Shown: positions 9,649 to 20,008 of the stretch, piece by piece
Position numbering within the stretch: the first letter of the stretch is position 1
How the letters are laid out: each line of letters begins with the position of its first letter
Assembly (NCBI GenBank): GCA_949915775.1
Contig: CATLEG010000002.1
Span: 1-64,000, forward strand
DNA length: 64,000 nucleotides
Direction of reading: 5' to 3'
DNA from: an uncultured Candidatus Melainabacteria bacterium
GTDB lineage: Bacteria; Cyanobacteriota; Vampirovibrionia; Gastranaerophilales; Gastranaerophilaceae
Translations under genes and position numbers: made by a program
Notes under the pieces: generated by a model
The model's database searches: none
What the model was told of the DNA's origin: nothing
The model's input: only the letters and a program-made list of their open reading frames with translations

Positions 9649-10416
9649 ATGAAATTTATTATTTTGCTATTAATTTTAGGTTTGTTTTGGTCAATTGTAA
9701 TTGAACCAAATATCTTGACAATAAAACATATAAATATTGAAGATGAAGAGTTAGCAGGATTAAAAATTGTTTTTGCTTCAGATTTTCATATTAAGCCGCA
9801 TGAAATGTACAGGTTAAAAAGAATTGTAAAAGCTATTAATAAACAAAATGCAGATATAGTCTTGCTTGGCGGAGATTATGTAAGCGGGCATAAAAGAAAA
9901 TCATCAATGCCCGTTGAAAAAATTGCTAAAGAACTTTCTAACATAATTTCACCCGCTTACGCAGTTGTTGGCAATCATGACGGCTGGTACGGAAAAAATG
10001 ATGTTATAAATGCTCTTGCTAGTAATGGAATAAAAGTTTTATTTAATAATAATTCCTGTTTTGATAAGTTTTGTATTGCCGGTGTTGATGATTTGCAAAC
10101 TGGTACTCCTGATATAGAAAAAGCATTAAGTAATACCAATAAACCTCTAATTCTATTGTCACATACACCTGATATAATGCCAGAAGTACCTTATGATGTG
10201 AATTTAACTCTTGCCGGACATTTGCATGGCGGTCAAATTAGATTAAATGGAGCTTTAATAACTCCTTCTAAATATGGAAAAAAATATGCAAATGGTTTTT
10301 TAAACGATAAAGGTAAAAAAGTTTATACATCAAAAGGTTTGGGAACTAGCATTTTACCTTTACGGTTTAATTGTCTGCCCGAAATTGTTGTATTTACATT
10401 TAGTCAAAATCCATAA
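9649..10416 (+). CDS. Metallophosphoesterase (YaeI-like)
   Basis: ASDFHI, GGDYV, VVGNHDGWYG, LAGHLHGGQIR motifs. Confidence 0.92.
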   Translation: MKFIILLLILGLFWSIVIEPNILTIKHINIEDEELAGLKIVFASDFHIKPHEMYRLKRIVKAINKQNADIVLLGGDYVSGHKRKSSMPVEKIAKELSNIISPAYAVVGNHDGWYGKNDVINALASNGIKVLFNNNSCFDKFCIAGVDDLQTGTPDIEKALSNTNKPLILLSHTPDIMPEVPYDVNLTLAGHLHGGQIRLNGALITPSKYGKKYANGFLNDKGKKVYTSKGLGTSILPLRFNCLPEIVVFTFSQNP

Positions 10417-10615
10417 GTTCTTTTAAATTTACACCCAAAACATCTGCAATAATTTTCAATTTTGATAAAGTAATATCTGTTTTTGCAGTTTCAACCATCG
10501 CTATTGTAGAGCGTGAAATACCGTTAACGTCAAGAAAATCATCCTGTTTAATATGTTTTTCTTTTCGAATTTTTTTTAAATGTTGTGCAAATTTTTTCAG
10601 ATATTCAGAATCCAT
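10400..10615 (-). CDS. XRE-family HTH regulator
   Basis: MDSEYLKKFAQHLKKIRKEKHIKQDDFLDVNGISRSTIAMVETAKTDITLSKLKIIADVLGV; start 10615. Confidence 0.85.
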   Translation of the reverse strand: MDSEYLKKFAQHLKKIRKEKHIKQDDFLDVNGISRSTIAMVETAKTDITLSKLKIIADVLGVNLKELMDFD

Positions 10616-10766
10616 TTTGTTATTATCAATCAAACTGAGATAGAAGAAAATCAGCCATATTGACATTTTTCTTGAGTAAGATTTTGCAAATATTAATTTT
10701 ATTCCCATTTTTCTTGACTTATTATTAAAACTTTGGTATAATTGTCTTGTAGAAAGTGAGGCATGT

Positions 10767-10922
10767 ATGGAATTAAATTTGAAAAAAGAATTATTAAAAT
10801 CTCTGGAAATTACAAGACAGAGTGTTAAAAATAGTATGGAAGTAGCTATGGAAAGTTATACTGAAGTTCAATCACGCTTAGATTTGCTTACATATCTTGT
10901 GGCAAGCAATCTGGAAGATTAA
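10767..10922 (+). CDS. Short hypothetical protein (51 aa)
   Basis: My translation: MELNLKKELLKSLEITRQSVKNSMEVAMESYTEVQSRLDLLTYLVASNLED*; purine-rich RBS-like gtgagg upstream; below the ORF-track length. Confidence 0.45.
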   Translation: MELNLKKELLKSLEITRQSVKNSMEVAMESYTEVQSRLDLLTYLVASNLED

Positions 10923-11061
10923 AAATATAATTCTTATGACTATTTTCTTTTTTTGCATAATTATGTTATTATGTAAAAAACTTTAAATTTTTCGGAAACT
11001 TTTTTGTAAAAATTTCATCTTAATAACTGTGGTAGGAAAAATTAAGAGTTTTTGGAGGAAA

Positions 11062-12285
11062 ATGGTGAAAAACATTATGAGAAAAAGTATTATATTTTTT
11101 GGAACATTCTTGTTCTTATCCGGCTGGGTTATAAGAGACAATGTGTTTGCATATAGTCCAACCGATTTGTATGACAATGTGTGGAGACTTATTAACAGTA
11201 AATTTGTTGATCAGACAAATAATGATCAAAATTGGGCTAAATGGCGGCATAAGTACGATAATAAAATAGTCACTAATGAAGATGCATATGTTGCTATTAA
11301 TACTATGGTAGCAAGTTTGAATGACCCATACACAAAATTTTTAGACCCGAAAGAATTTGCGGATGAAACAAGTTCTATTAAAGGTTCTTTAAAGGGTATT
11401 GGTATTCAAATTGGTGTAAAAGACGGAAAATTAATGGTTATTGCACCTATTGAGGATACACCTGCCGAAAAAGCCGGTTTATTGGCTGATGATGAAATTC
11501 TTGAAATTGACGGAGTCAGTACAAAAGGTATTACAGTTGATAAAGCAGCCGATAAAATCAGAGGTAAAGAAGGCACTCAGGTAACATTGCTTATTAAGCG
11601 CAAAGATGTTGAACCTAAAAAATATACTATTACGCGTGCAAATATTGAAGTAAAATCTATTTCACAAAAAACGCCGGTTGAAGTGAAAGTTCCGGATGAT
11701 TTCTGTTATATTAGATTAAGTTCTTTCATAAGCAGAAATGCCGCAAGTGAGTTTGGTGCGATTTTAAACAATAATAGAAATAAGAAAGGTTTTATTATTG
11801 ACCTTCGTTCAAATCCAGGCGGGTTGTTAACAAACGCAATTTACATATCTGATATGTTCTTGGATGGAGGAACTATTGTAAGTACGGTAGATAGAGATGG
11901 GTATAAAGAAACACAGCGCGCCTCATCAGGTGTTTATACAAGAAAACCGGTAGTAGTTCTTATTAACAAAGGCTCAGCTTCAGCATCAGAAATTTTTTCA
12001 GGTGCTATGAAAGATAATCACAGAGCTGTACTCATCGGTGAACAATCTTTCGGAAAAGGTCTTGTTCAAGAAATTAATAAACTTCCTTATGAGTCAGGTA
12101 TAAATATTACAATTCAGAAATATTTAACTCCAAGTGGTACGGATATTAACAAAAAAGGAATTACACCTGATATAGAAGTAAAATTAACTGATGAAGATAT
12201 CAAAAATAAAAATGATGTACAATTAAAGAAAGCTATTGAAGTTTTAAGCAAAATGACATCAGGACAGTCATTAGCGATACAATAA
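11062..12285 (+). CDS. ctpA: S41 carboxyl-terminal processing peptidase
   Basis: PDZ domain; FIIDLRSNPGG, KGSASASEIFSGA, GEQSFGKGLVQ motifs; RBS ggagg before ATG 11062. Confidence 0.93.
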   Translation: MVKNIMRKSIIFFGTFLFLSGWVIRDNVFAYSPTDLYDNVWRLINSKFVDQTNNDQNWAKWRHKYDNKIVTNEDAYVAINTMVASLNDPYTKFLDPKEFADETSSIKGSLKGIGIQIGVKDGKLMVIAPIEDTPAEKAGLLADDEILEIDGVSTKGITVDKAADKIRGKEGTQVTLLIKRKDVEPKKYTITRANIEVKSISQKTPVEVKVPDDFCYIRLSSFISRNAASEFGAILNNNRNKKGFIIDLRSNPGGLLTNAIYISDMFLDGGTIVSTVDRDGYKETQRASSGVYTRKPVVVLINKGSASASEIFSGAMKDNHRAVLIGEQSFGKGLVQEINKLPYESGINITIQKYLTPSGTDINKKGITPDIEVKLTDEDIKNKNDVQLKKAIEVLSKMTSGQSLAIQ

Positions 12286-12291
12286 ATATAA

Positions 12292-12318
12292 GGGCGGTTA
12301 TTAAAAACCGCCTTTTAT
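12292..12318 (+). terminator. Rho-independent terminator
   Basis: gGGCGGTtattaaaaACCGCCtttta. Confidence 0.85.
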
Positions 12319-12406
12319 ATTAAGTGATGTTACAACAATTGTTAAATTATTTGTTTTTTTTGTATAAATACAATAAAATATAATTGGAGAAATTTGAGGG
12401 AAAAAG

Positions 12407-12892
12407 ATGATATTAGAACAAGAGCTTGAGGGAAAGACTTTATCTCCACAGGAAGTCAGAAGTATTTTAAAAACAGATAATAAAGAAATTGTAGAATTAT
12501 GCAAACGTGCATCAATTTTACCTAAGAAGAATAGCAAAGGGCAAACTTACTTTTCTTATGAAGAAGTAAAAAATCTTAGAAAAGTACAGGCCGCAAAAGG
12601 AGCATCTTTAGCACCTGCTAAACGCTCTACTCCTATGATGAATATTCTTTCGTCGCTTAAAGAAATGGAAAATAGTTTAAGTGACAGGATTTCAAAAGTT
12701 ATTGATGAAAAACTTGAAGGCATGGACGAAGTTGTTGTAGAACTTATTCGCTGCAAAACTGATAACGAAACTTTGAGACAAAAAATCATTGACTTGAACA
12801 AAGAAATCTATCAGCTTAAAAATGATTTAAATGCTTATAAACCTGTTGCGCTTGGGTTTTATAAGAAAAAAGAAAAAAATATCTGGGACTAG
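12407..12892 (+). CDS. Helix-turn-helix (MerR-like) DNA-binding protein with coiled coil
   Basis: LSPQEVRSILKTDNKEIVELCKRASILPKKNSKGQTYFSYEEVKNLRK followed by a heptad-rich region. Confidence 0.55.
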   Translation: MILEQELEGKTLSPQEVRSILKTDNKEIVELCKRASILPKKNSKGQTYFSYEEVKNLRKVQAAKGASLAPAKRSTPMMNILSSLKEMENSLSDRISKVIDEKLEGMDEVVVELIRCKTDNETLRQKIIDLNKEIYQLKNDLNAYKPVALGFYKKKEKNIWD

Positions 12893-12970
12893 CCAGCGTG
12901 CCGCTGGCCCCGCGACATTAGGTCTTGTATAAGTCTTAGAAACTTTGGAATTAAAAAAGGAATTAAAATA

Positions 12971-14008
12971 ATGGCAGTAAAAGATAAAGAAACTGATACA
13001 ACAAATTTGGATGACAGAAGTAAAGCTTTGAAACTTGCAATCGAAAAGATTGAAAAAGATTTCGGTAAAGGTTCTATTATGAAACTTGGCGATAAAGCTA
13101 CTGTTAACGTCGATGCAATTCCGACAGGTGCTTTATCTTTAGATGTGGCATTAGGAATAGGCGGTATCCCGCGCGGTCGTATTATTGAAATTTATGGGCC
13201 TGAAAGTTCAGGAAAAACTACACTTGCACAGCATATTGTTGCTGAATGTCAGAAAAAAGGCGGAATTGCCGCATTTGTTGATGCTGAACATGCTCTCGAT
13301 CCTGAATATGCAAGAAATTTAGGTGTTAAAGTAGATGATTTACTAATATCTCAACCGGATACAGGTGAACAAGCTCTTGATATTACAGAAGAACTTGTGC
13401 GTTCTGGAGCTGTTGATATTGTTGTTGTTGACTCTGTTGCTGCTCTTGTTCCAAAAGCTGAAATTGAAGGCTCAATGGAAGATCAGCAAATGGGCTTGCA
13501 AGCTCGTTTGATGAGCAAAGCTCTTAGAAAACTAACAGGTATTATTGGTAAAACTAACACTACTGTTATTTTTATTAACCAATTACGTATGAAAATTGGT
13601 GTTATGTATGGCAATCCTGAAACTACAACGGGTGGTAATGCATTAAAATATTATGCATCAGTTCGTATGGAAATTAAACGTACAGAAGGTGTAAAAGGCG
13701 ATGACGGTGATGTCGGCAACCATGTCAGAGTTAGAGTTTTGAAAAATAAAGTTGCTCCTCCGTTTAGAACTGCTGAATTTGATATTATTTTTGGTAAAGG
13801 TATTTGTAAAATTGGTAACATTTTGGATGTTGCAGTTAACCTTGAAATTGTAAAAAAAGCTGGTTCCTGGTTTAGTTTTAATGAAGAAAAACTGGGTCAG
13901 GGCAGAGATAAAGCACGTGATTTCTTATCAGAAAATCCTGATATTTTAAACACTATTGAAACACTGGTTCGTGAAAAACTTTCAAATAACAACAAAATAG
14001 ACTCTTAA
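12971..14008 (+). CDS. recA: Recombinase A
   Basis: [59 protein letters not shown]. Confidence 0.98.
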   Translation: MAVKDKETDTTNLDDRSKALKLAIEKIEKDFGKGSIMKLGDKATVNVDAIPTGALSLDVALGIGGIPRGRIIEIYGPESSGKTTLAQHIVAECQKKGGIAAFVDAEHALDPEYARNLGVKVDDLLISQPDTGEQALDITEELVRSGAVDIVVVDSVAALVPKAEIEGSMEDQQMGLQARLMSKALRKLTGIIGKTNTTVIFINQLRMKIGVMYGNPETTTGGNALKYYASVRMEIKRTEGVKGDDGDVGNHVRVRVLKNKVAPPFRTAEFDIIFGKGICKIGNILDVAVNLEIVKKAGSWFSFNEEKLGQGRDKARDFLSENPDILNTIETLVREKLSNNNKIDS

Positions 14009-14176
14009 AATCTTTTCATGTATTTTTTAAGCGGGTTAATCCCGCTCCTTTCTTTTGCAAATTTTTACACAAAAAGAAAGTCTCATCAAATGATAAGACT
14101 TATAAATATACATTTACCCCACACTCTTTATAACATAAAAAAATAAATATGTCAATAGTTTAAATATTTGACTTTT

Positions 14177-14794
14177 TTAGTTATTAAAACTTAACAATTT
14201 AAATCCGCGTTTTTTCTTTTCCTGTTCAATATCAGGGAGTTCATAACACTTAATACAGCGTGCTTCATAGGTTTCATCTCCGCCAATCATAATTAATGGT
14301 GAATTTTTATCAGCAGGTTTTCCATCGATAAGCCTTTGAGTTCGTGTTGCATTTTCAGCACCGCATTTCATACATACCGCATGAAGTTTATCGACAGTTG
14401 TTGCAATACACATTAACTCGGGCATGCTTCCAAAAGGTTCTGCTTTAAAATCTAATTCCAAACCTGTTCCAATAACTTTTTTACCCTCTTCCATAAGTTT
14501 AGAGATAACTTTTACAATATTACTGTCAAAAAATTGAAGTTCATCAATTGCAATAACTTCATCTTCAGGCTTAACAACACTTAATATTTGTATAGCATGC
14601 TTTACTTTTATAGCATCAAGCCACAAGCCGTTTCTTGATTCAATATAATCCCCTTTTGCTCTTGTATCAATATCAGGCGAAATAACTTTTACTTTTCTTT
14701 TTGCAATAATTGAACGTCTGATTCTTCTTAAAAGTTCTTCTGTTTTACCGCAGCTCATCGGCCCTGTTATTAATTCAAAACTATACCCGTACAT
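14177..14794 (-). CDS. tdk: Thymidine kinase
   Basis: GPMSCGKTEELLRRIRR, AIDELQFFD. Confidence 0.95.
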   Translation of the reverse strand: MYGYSFELITGPMSCGKTEELLRRIRRSIIAKRKVKVISPDIDTRAKGDYIESRNGLWLDAIKVKHAIQILSVVKPEDEVIAIDELQFFDSNIVKVISKLMEEGKKVIGTGLELDFKAEPFGSMPELMCIATTVDKLHAVCMKCGAENATRTQRLIDGKPADKNSPLIMIGGDETYEARCIKCYELPDIEQEKKKRGFKLLSFNN

Positions 14795-14845
14795 ATTCTA
14801 TCCCCTTTTAATAAAATTATACTTCCCGCAAACTTTTTTTGAAAG

Positions 14846-15646
14846 TTAATGTAAAATTTTGTCACGAAGTTTTTTAAGTCCTGCTCCGTAAAAATATCTA
14901 AGTTGTTCCGGGAAATTACTTGCAATATCAATTAAATACATATCATGTGCACAAAAAGCTTTAATAAGAAATACAATTTCAGGATTTTTTGTCCACAAAA
15001 TTTCAGCACTGTTGTTGTGTTTTGAAGGTTCACTTATTCCAAAAATTCCTTCGCTGTTATCAACAGAGAGAAATATAAATTTGTCGTTATGGTAATGTTC
15101 AAACATTTGTATTCCAAAATGTTCAAATACTGTTCCGAAATTACATATAAATTCGTCGTATTTAACTATTTTCACATCCAAGCCTCGCATATAAGCATCG
15201 AGAAGATATTGTTCCAAATGTTTAAAATCCGGTGAAAACAGAGAAATATAAATACTTTTGTTTGCTGTTTGGATTAATTCTTTAGCTTTATCAAGAATTT
15301 TTGTTCTGCCAAAAATTGTTAAAACCGGTTCTGTATAAGTTTCTTCTTTTATATTAGGAAGTTTTTTGTCTAAAAAGTCTATAGTTGATTCAATTTTTCT
15401 TTTATATCTTTTAGTTAATTCTTTTGGTTTTATAGGCGTATAAGTCACCGGTTTTGTATTAGATGATAATGCAATTTGCATTGTTTCAAGAGATTTTAAA
15501 GTATCATAAGTTCTGGATTGCGGAATATTAGCTAATTTGCTGATTTCATAACCAGTTGCCGGATATTTTTTCAGAAGTGCCAGATAAACTTTTGATTGAT
15601 ACTCATTTAACCCGATTTGTTTTAATTTTTCAACTATTTCATCCAT
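14846..15646 (-). CDS. TrmB-family transcriptional regulator
   Basis: LKQIGLNEYQSKVYLALLKKYPATGYEISKLANIPQSRTYDTLKSLE wHTH plus PLD-like sensor domain. Confidence 0.85.
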   Translation of the reverse strand: MDEIVEKLKQIGLNEYQSKVYLALLKKYPATGYEISKLANIPQSRTYDTLKSLETMQIALSSNTKPVTYTPIKPKELTKRYKRKIESTIDFLDKKLPNIKEETYTEPVLTIFGRTKILDKAKELIQTANKSIYISLFSPDFKHLEQYLLDAYMRGLDVKIVKYDEFICNFGTVFEHFGIQMFEHYHNDKFIFLSVDNSEGIFGISEPSKHNNSAEILWTKNPEIVFLIKAFCAHDMYLIDIASNFPEQLRYFYGAGLKKLRDKILH

Positions 15647-15686
15647 AAATTAAGTTTAACGGATTTTCAAATTTTGGGCAAATTAT

Positions 15687-16499
15687 TTAAGAATTTTTTA
15701 TGCATTCTTTATAAATATCATTTTTGTTAGCATTAAATAATTCTGATAAAATTACAGAAATTTCTTTTGCTTTAAACCCTTTTGATTTTAAAATTTCTAT
15801 TTTTTCACCAAAATCAGTATTTTGTTGAGATTCCTCTCTAAAAACAAGACCTACAATTTCACCTTTTAAAATACCATTTTCAAAATGTTTAATAACATTA
15901 GAAGTTTCATCAATAACTATTTCTTCAAAAACTTTTGTTAATTCACGTCCAACAGCAACCCGAGAATTTGCTCGTGTTAAATTGATTGTCTCAAGTGTGT
16001 TTAATAGTCTATTTGGAGAATCATAAAACACAATATCAGTTGATTTGTATTTTTTAAGAAGTGTCTCAATTTGATTTTTTGTTTTCGGTAAAAACCCGAC
16101 AAATACATAATCTTCACCGCTTCTTGGAACTTGTGACAAAAATGTTGCAACCGCATTTGCTCCGGCAAGAGAAGTGACAGTGAAATTATTTTTTCTAAGT
16201 TCGTTTACAATTACTGCACCTGGATCGCAAAATAATGGGGTACCGGCATCTGATACAAGTGCAATTTTTTTACCTTCATTTAATATATTTAAAAAATATT
16301 CCACGCGTTCTTTTTCATTAAATTTATGATAAGAAATACATTTTGTTTTAATATCAAAATGATTAAGAAGTTTTTGGGTTACCCTAATATCTTCACAGGC
16401 AATAATATCGACAAATTTTAATATTTCTATTGCTCTTAAAGTTATGTCACCTAAATTTCCAATTGGTGTTGGTATAATATAAAAATCGTATTCTTTCAT
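15687..16499 (-). CDS. rsmI: 16S rRNA (cytidine-2'-O)-methyltransferase
   Basis: YIIPTPIGNLGDITLRAIE, ACEDIRVTQKLL, SDAGTPLFCDPGA. Confidence 0.95.
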   Translation of the reverse strand: MKEYDFYIIPTPIGNLGDITLRAIEILKFVDIIACEDIRVTQKLLNHFDIKTKCISYHKFNEKERVEYFLNILNEGKKIALVSDAGTPLFCDPGAVIVNELRKNNFTVTSLAGANAVATFLSQVPRSGEDYVFVGFLPKTKNQIETLLKKYKSTDIVFYDSPNRLLNTLETINLTRANSRVAVGRELTKVFEEIVIDETSNVIKHFENGILKGEIVGLVFREESQQNTDFGEKIEILKSKGFKAKEISVILSELFNANKNDIYKECIKNS

Positions 16500-16532
16500 A
16501 TTATAAATTTACCTCCAAAAATCTCTTATAAT

Positions 16533-17189
16533 TTATGATTGCAAATATATCTTTGCAATATCAATGTCATTTTGAGTCGTGATTTTTATGTTTTTGTAAC
16601 TTCCATTGAGAATGTATACATTATAGCCTAGATACTCAAGCATTCCTGCATCATCTGTAAAATTTTCTCCTATTAATTTTTCGTGAGCTTTTTTTATTAA
16701 TTCATATTCAAAAGCTTGAGGAGTTTGTGTATTATATAATTTAGAACGGTCAATTGTTCTTATAATTTTGCCATCAACAACTTCTTTTATTGTATCAATT
16801 GTTTTTGTAGCAACAGTTAAGGCTTTTTTTGTTTTAACCAAATCTATCGCACTATTAATTAAATCTGTTGTTATCATTGGTCTGGCACCATCATGTATAA
16901 GCACATAATCACAATTTGCGCATTTAAGTCCGTTGAATACTGAAGCCTGACGGGTATTGCCGCCTTCTATTATCTTCACTTTTTCATAATTTTTAAAAAT
17001 TTCTTTCAAATAATCAATAATTGTAATATTTGCACAAATAATTATTTCATCTATATCAGATGCATCAAATGCTTCAACAGTATATTTTATAACTTCTTTA
17101 TCATTAATTTTTTCAAGTAATTTATTTGTATTGCCGAAACGGGAAGATGTTCCGCCCGCCGGAATTATTGCGTTTATTCTTTGTTTCAT
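16533..17189 (-). CDS. ispD: 2-C-methyl-D-erythritol 4-phosphate cytidylyltransferase
   Basis: IIPAGGTSSRFG, HDGARPMI, TQTPQAFEYELI. Confidence 0.95.
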   Translation of the reverse strand: MKQRINAIIPAGGTSSRFGNTNKLLEKINDKEVIKYTVEAFDASDIDEIIICANITIIDYLKEIFKNYEKVKIIEGGNTRQASVFNGLKCANCDYVLIHDGARPMITTDLINSAIDLVKTKKALTVATKTIDTIKEVVDGKIIRTIDRSKLYNTQTPQAFEYELIKKAHEKLIGENFTDDAGMLEYLGYNVYILNGSYKNIKITTQNDIDIAKIYLQS

Positions 17190-18106
17190 TTTTCCTCAAA
17201 GTGATTATAAAGCTTATCATCTATATCTGAATAGAAAATCCCGTCTATTTCTATTCCAGAATTTCCATTTTTTACTTCTCCAATTATAGTATAATCAGAA
17301 ATTTTTTTCAAAAAGTTTTCTGGCACACAGGCTACTAATTGATAATCTTCACCGCCATATAAAACGGTATTTATACTAACTGCCGGATCATGCGGAATTT
17401 TTGATGTATCTGTTGAAAGAGTTACATTGCTTGCTTTTGCTATTTGTATTAAAGCATCAGCAAGCCCGTCTGAAGTATCCATCATTGCATAATTACAATT
17501 TATATTTTCAGCAATTTGTTTTGAAAATTCTCGTTGAGCAACAGGCATTAGATGAGCTTGGATAAATTTTTTGTTTCCCTCGCCCCGAGAGGGTGTCTGG
17601 AAGACGGGTGAGGGATGTTTTAATAACACTTCCAAACCTTTTGCGCTATTACCATGTTCACCGGAAACAATTATTTTATATCCTGCTTTTGCATTTGCAC
17701 GTGATGATATTTTTCTACCTTTATCAGTACCTAATGCTGTTACAGAGATAAATATTTTTTCACTGCCCGTTAAATCGCCGCCGACAATTTTTACATCCTG
17801 TGCTGCTTCTTTTGCTCCCTCATAAAAATTTTTTATAAATTCATCATCAATATGTTTTGGCAAAGAAAGTGAAATTGTCAAATATAAAGGCTTTGCGCCT
17901 GATGCACAAATGTCACTAATATTTACCATTACAGATTTAAAACCAAGTTGAAATGGTGTTATATAATCCATTTTGAAATGAATATCTTCGACTAAACTAT
18001 CTTGAGTTATTACTATTCCCAAATCTTTTAAATATGCACAATCATCTCCGATATATTCAGAATTCAGGGTTGTTTTTATAATTTGTATAAGTTCTTTTTC
18101 TTTCAT
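17186..18106 (-). CDS. thiL: Thiamine-monophosphate kinase
   Basis: GDDCAYLKD, TQDSLVEDIHF, NISDICASGAKPLYLTISLSLP, MDTSDGLADAL. Confidence 0.92.
   Translation of the reverse strand: MKEKELIQIIKTTLNSEYIGDDCAYLKDLGIVITQDSLVEDIHFKMDYITPFQLGFKSVMVNISDICASGAKPLYLTISLSLPKHIDDEFIKNFYEGAKEAAQDVKIVGGDLTGSEKIFISVTALGTDKGRKISSRANAKAGYKIIVSGEHGNSAKGLEVLLKHPSPVFQTPSRGEGNKKFIQAHLMPVAQREFSKQIAENINCNYAMMDTSDGLADALIQIAKASNVTLSTDTSKIPHDPAVSINTVLYGGEDYQLVACVPENFLKKISDYTIIGEVKNGNSGIEIDGIFYSDIDDKLYNHFEEK
17577..17614. repeat. Dispersed hairpin element inside thiL (copy C)
   Basis: CCCTCGCCCCGAGAGGGTGTCTggaAGACGGGTGAGGG; translated as HPSPVFQTPSRGEG. Confidence 0.85.
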
Positions 18107-20001
18107 TATCCGTCAATATCAACTAAAGTTACAAATTCTTGAACAAGTGCAGCATTCCATTTTTTACCGGAATCCTGTTTGATTATTTCAATAGCTTGTT
18201 TTGGTGTAAGTTCTGCTCTGTAAGTTCTTGGAGCAATGAGCGCAAAATATGCATCAACTATAAGAATAATTTGAGAAGTCATAGGAATTTCTTCTCTTGC
18301 TATTTTTGCAGGATAACCTGAACCATCCCAGTTTTCATGGTGGTGCTCAATTATAGGAATTACATCTTGAACATCACTTATTGGTTTTAAAATTTCTCGA
18401 GCTGCAATTATTGGATGTTCTTTTATTTTATTGCGTTCTTCTTCAGTTAATGGAGTCGTTTTTTGAAGAAGGTTTGATGGAAGCATAAGATTTCCGATAT
18501 CATATAAAAGAACAGCTATTCTTAAATTGTCGATATCTTTTTTTGATAAATCAAAACGTTTTGCAAGACTTACCGCTAAGAGGACTTTTGATTTTACAGT
18601 TCCTGAATGATGCAGAGGGTTGTATGTTTGAGTAAGCATATCTGCGGCTGTATAAAGTGCATCTTTTGGAGCTTCGTTCTGCGGATTTGTAAGTCTATTT
18701 TTAATATCATCTGCTGTTGATTTTTCAACTGGAATATTGTGTTTTGATAAAATATCAATAAATGTATTAATAGCAATATCCTGCCAGCTTGTTTCTGAAA
18801 TTGGTTTTGCAAGAGTTACTTGATTTCGGCCGTTTCTTTTTGACTGATACATTGCCTGGTCTGTAAGTTCAAGAATTTCTTCAATATTATCTGAATGTTC
18901 TAAAAATGTTGCAACCCCAATGCTTGCTGTTACATGATTTATAGTATCAAGTTTTTCTTCTTCTAATGCTTTTCTAATTCTTTCTGCGGCAATCATTGCT
19001 CCATTAGAATCTACGCCCGGCAAGATTACATTAAATTCTTCACCGCCCATACGAGCAGCAGTATCAATTGATCTGGCATTTTTCTTTAAGACTTCCGCAA
19101 CAGTTTTTATTGCTAAATCTCCGTATGCATGACCGTATTTATCGTTAATTTGTTTAAGATGATCTAAATCAAGTCCGACAATGCTAAATGGCTGCTTTTG
19201 ACGTAATGCACGTGTAACTTCTTTTTTTAAATATTCTTCAAAATATCTTCTGTTATAAAGTCCGGTGAGTCCGTCAGTAACGGCTTGAGCTTTAACATCT
19301 TCAAAAAGTCCGGCGATTGTTATTGCCATTTCAATTTGTTGAGCAAACATTGCAAGAAAGTCTGTTTCGCCAGTGGTTAATTCTTTTCTTGATGAAAATA
19401 CGTTGAACCATCCAAAATGGCTGCTTCGTGCAAATAAAGGAATATTTATTATTGATTTACTGGGACTTCCATCTACAATTTCTTTTATTATATCGTCTGA
19501 AACATCCGGAGCTACGGATTTTAAAGTTCCGCCAATGTCCAATGTTTGCTCAATTTGTTTTGTTTGAGCAGATTTTGCATAAATACTATCAGGATTATAT
19601 ACAAGTTTTCTTGTTTGAATAGGACTCTTTATAAGCTTGTCTACTCTTTTTATTGAACTGTCATTTGATTGTGCCAGAACTTTTAAATAAATTTCATTTT
19701 CTTCTTCACATTTTTTTATAATATTGCAGTGAAGATAACCGAGTTCCCCTTGAATACTGTTTACAATGGTTTCAAGTACACTCTGTAAAGGACGGGAGGC
19801 ATTCATCATATCCCAGATATGCTGCAATGTCAGCATTCTTTTGTTTGCAATATTAAGTTCTCGTGTACGTTCTTCAATTTCTTTTTCCAACTGAAGATTA
19901 CGTTCATATATTTCAAGATAGTCTTGTTTGCCGTTGTAGATTGTATTTTCAACTTCTGAAACTTTTCTGTAGATATCTTTTAAATTTTTAAAAAAACTCA
20001 T
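18106..20001 (-). CDS. GAF-GGDEF diguanylate cyclase with C-terminal HD-GYP-like domain
   Basis: DGLTGLYNRRYFEEYL, RMGGEEFNVILPG; IIEHHHENWDGSGYPAKI. Start 20001. Confidence 0.9.
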   Translation of the reverse strand: MSFFKNLKDIYRKVSEVENTIYNGKQDYLEIYERNLQLEKEIEERTRELNIANKRMLTLQHIWDMMNASRPLQSVLETIVNSIQGELGYLHCNIIKKCEEENEIYLKVLAQSNDSSIKRVDKLIKSPIQTRKLVYNPDSIYAKSAQTKQIEQTLDIGGTLKSVAPDVSDDIIKEIVDGSPSKSIINIPLFARSSHFGWFNVFSSRKELTTGETDFLAMFAQQIEMAITIAGLFEDVKAQAVTDGLTGLYNRRYFEEYLKKEVTRALRQKQPFSIVGLDLDHLKQINDKYGHAYGDLAIKTVAEVLKKNARSIDTAARMGGEEFNVILPGVDSNGAMIAAERIRKALEEEKLDTINHVTASIGVATFLEHSDNIEEILELTDQAMYQSKRNGRNQVTLAKPISETSWQDIAINTFIDILSKHNIPVEKSTADDIKNRLTNPQNEAPKDALYTAADMLTQTYNPLHHSGTVKSKVLLAVSLAKRFDLSKKDIDNLRIAVLLYDIGNLMLPSNLLQKTTPLTEEERNKIKEHPIIAAREILKPISDVQDVIPIIEHHHENWDGSGYPAKIAREEIPMTSQIILIVDAYFALIAPRTYRAELTPKQAIEIIKQDSGKKWNAALVQEFVTLVDIDG

Positions 20002-20008
20002 ATTTTTA

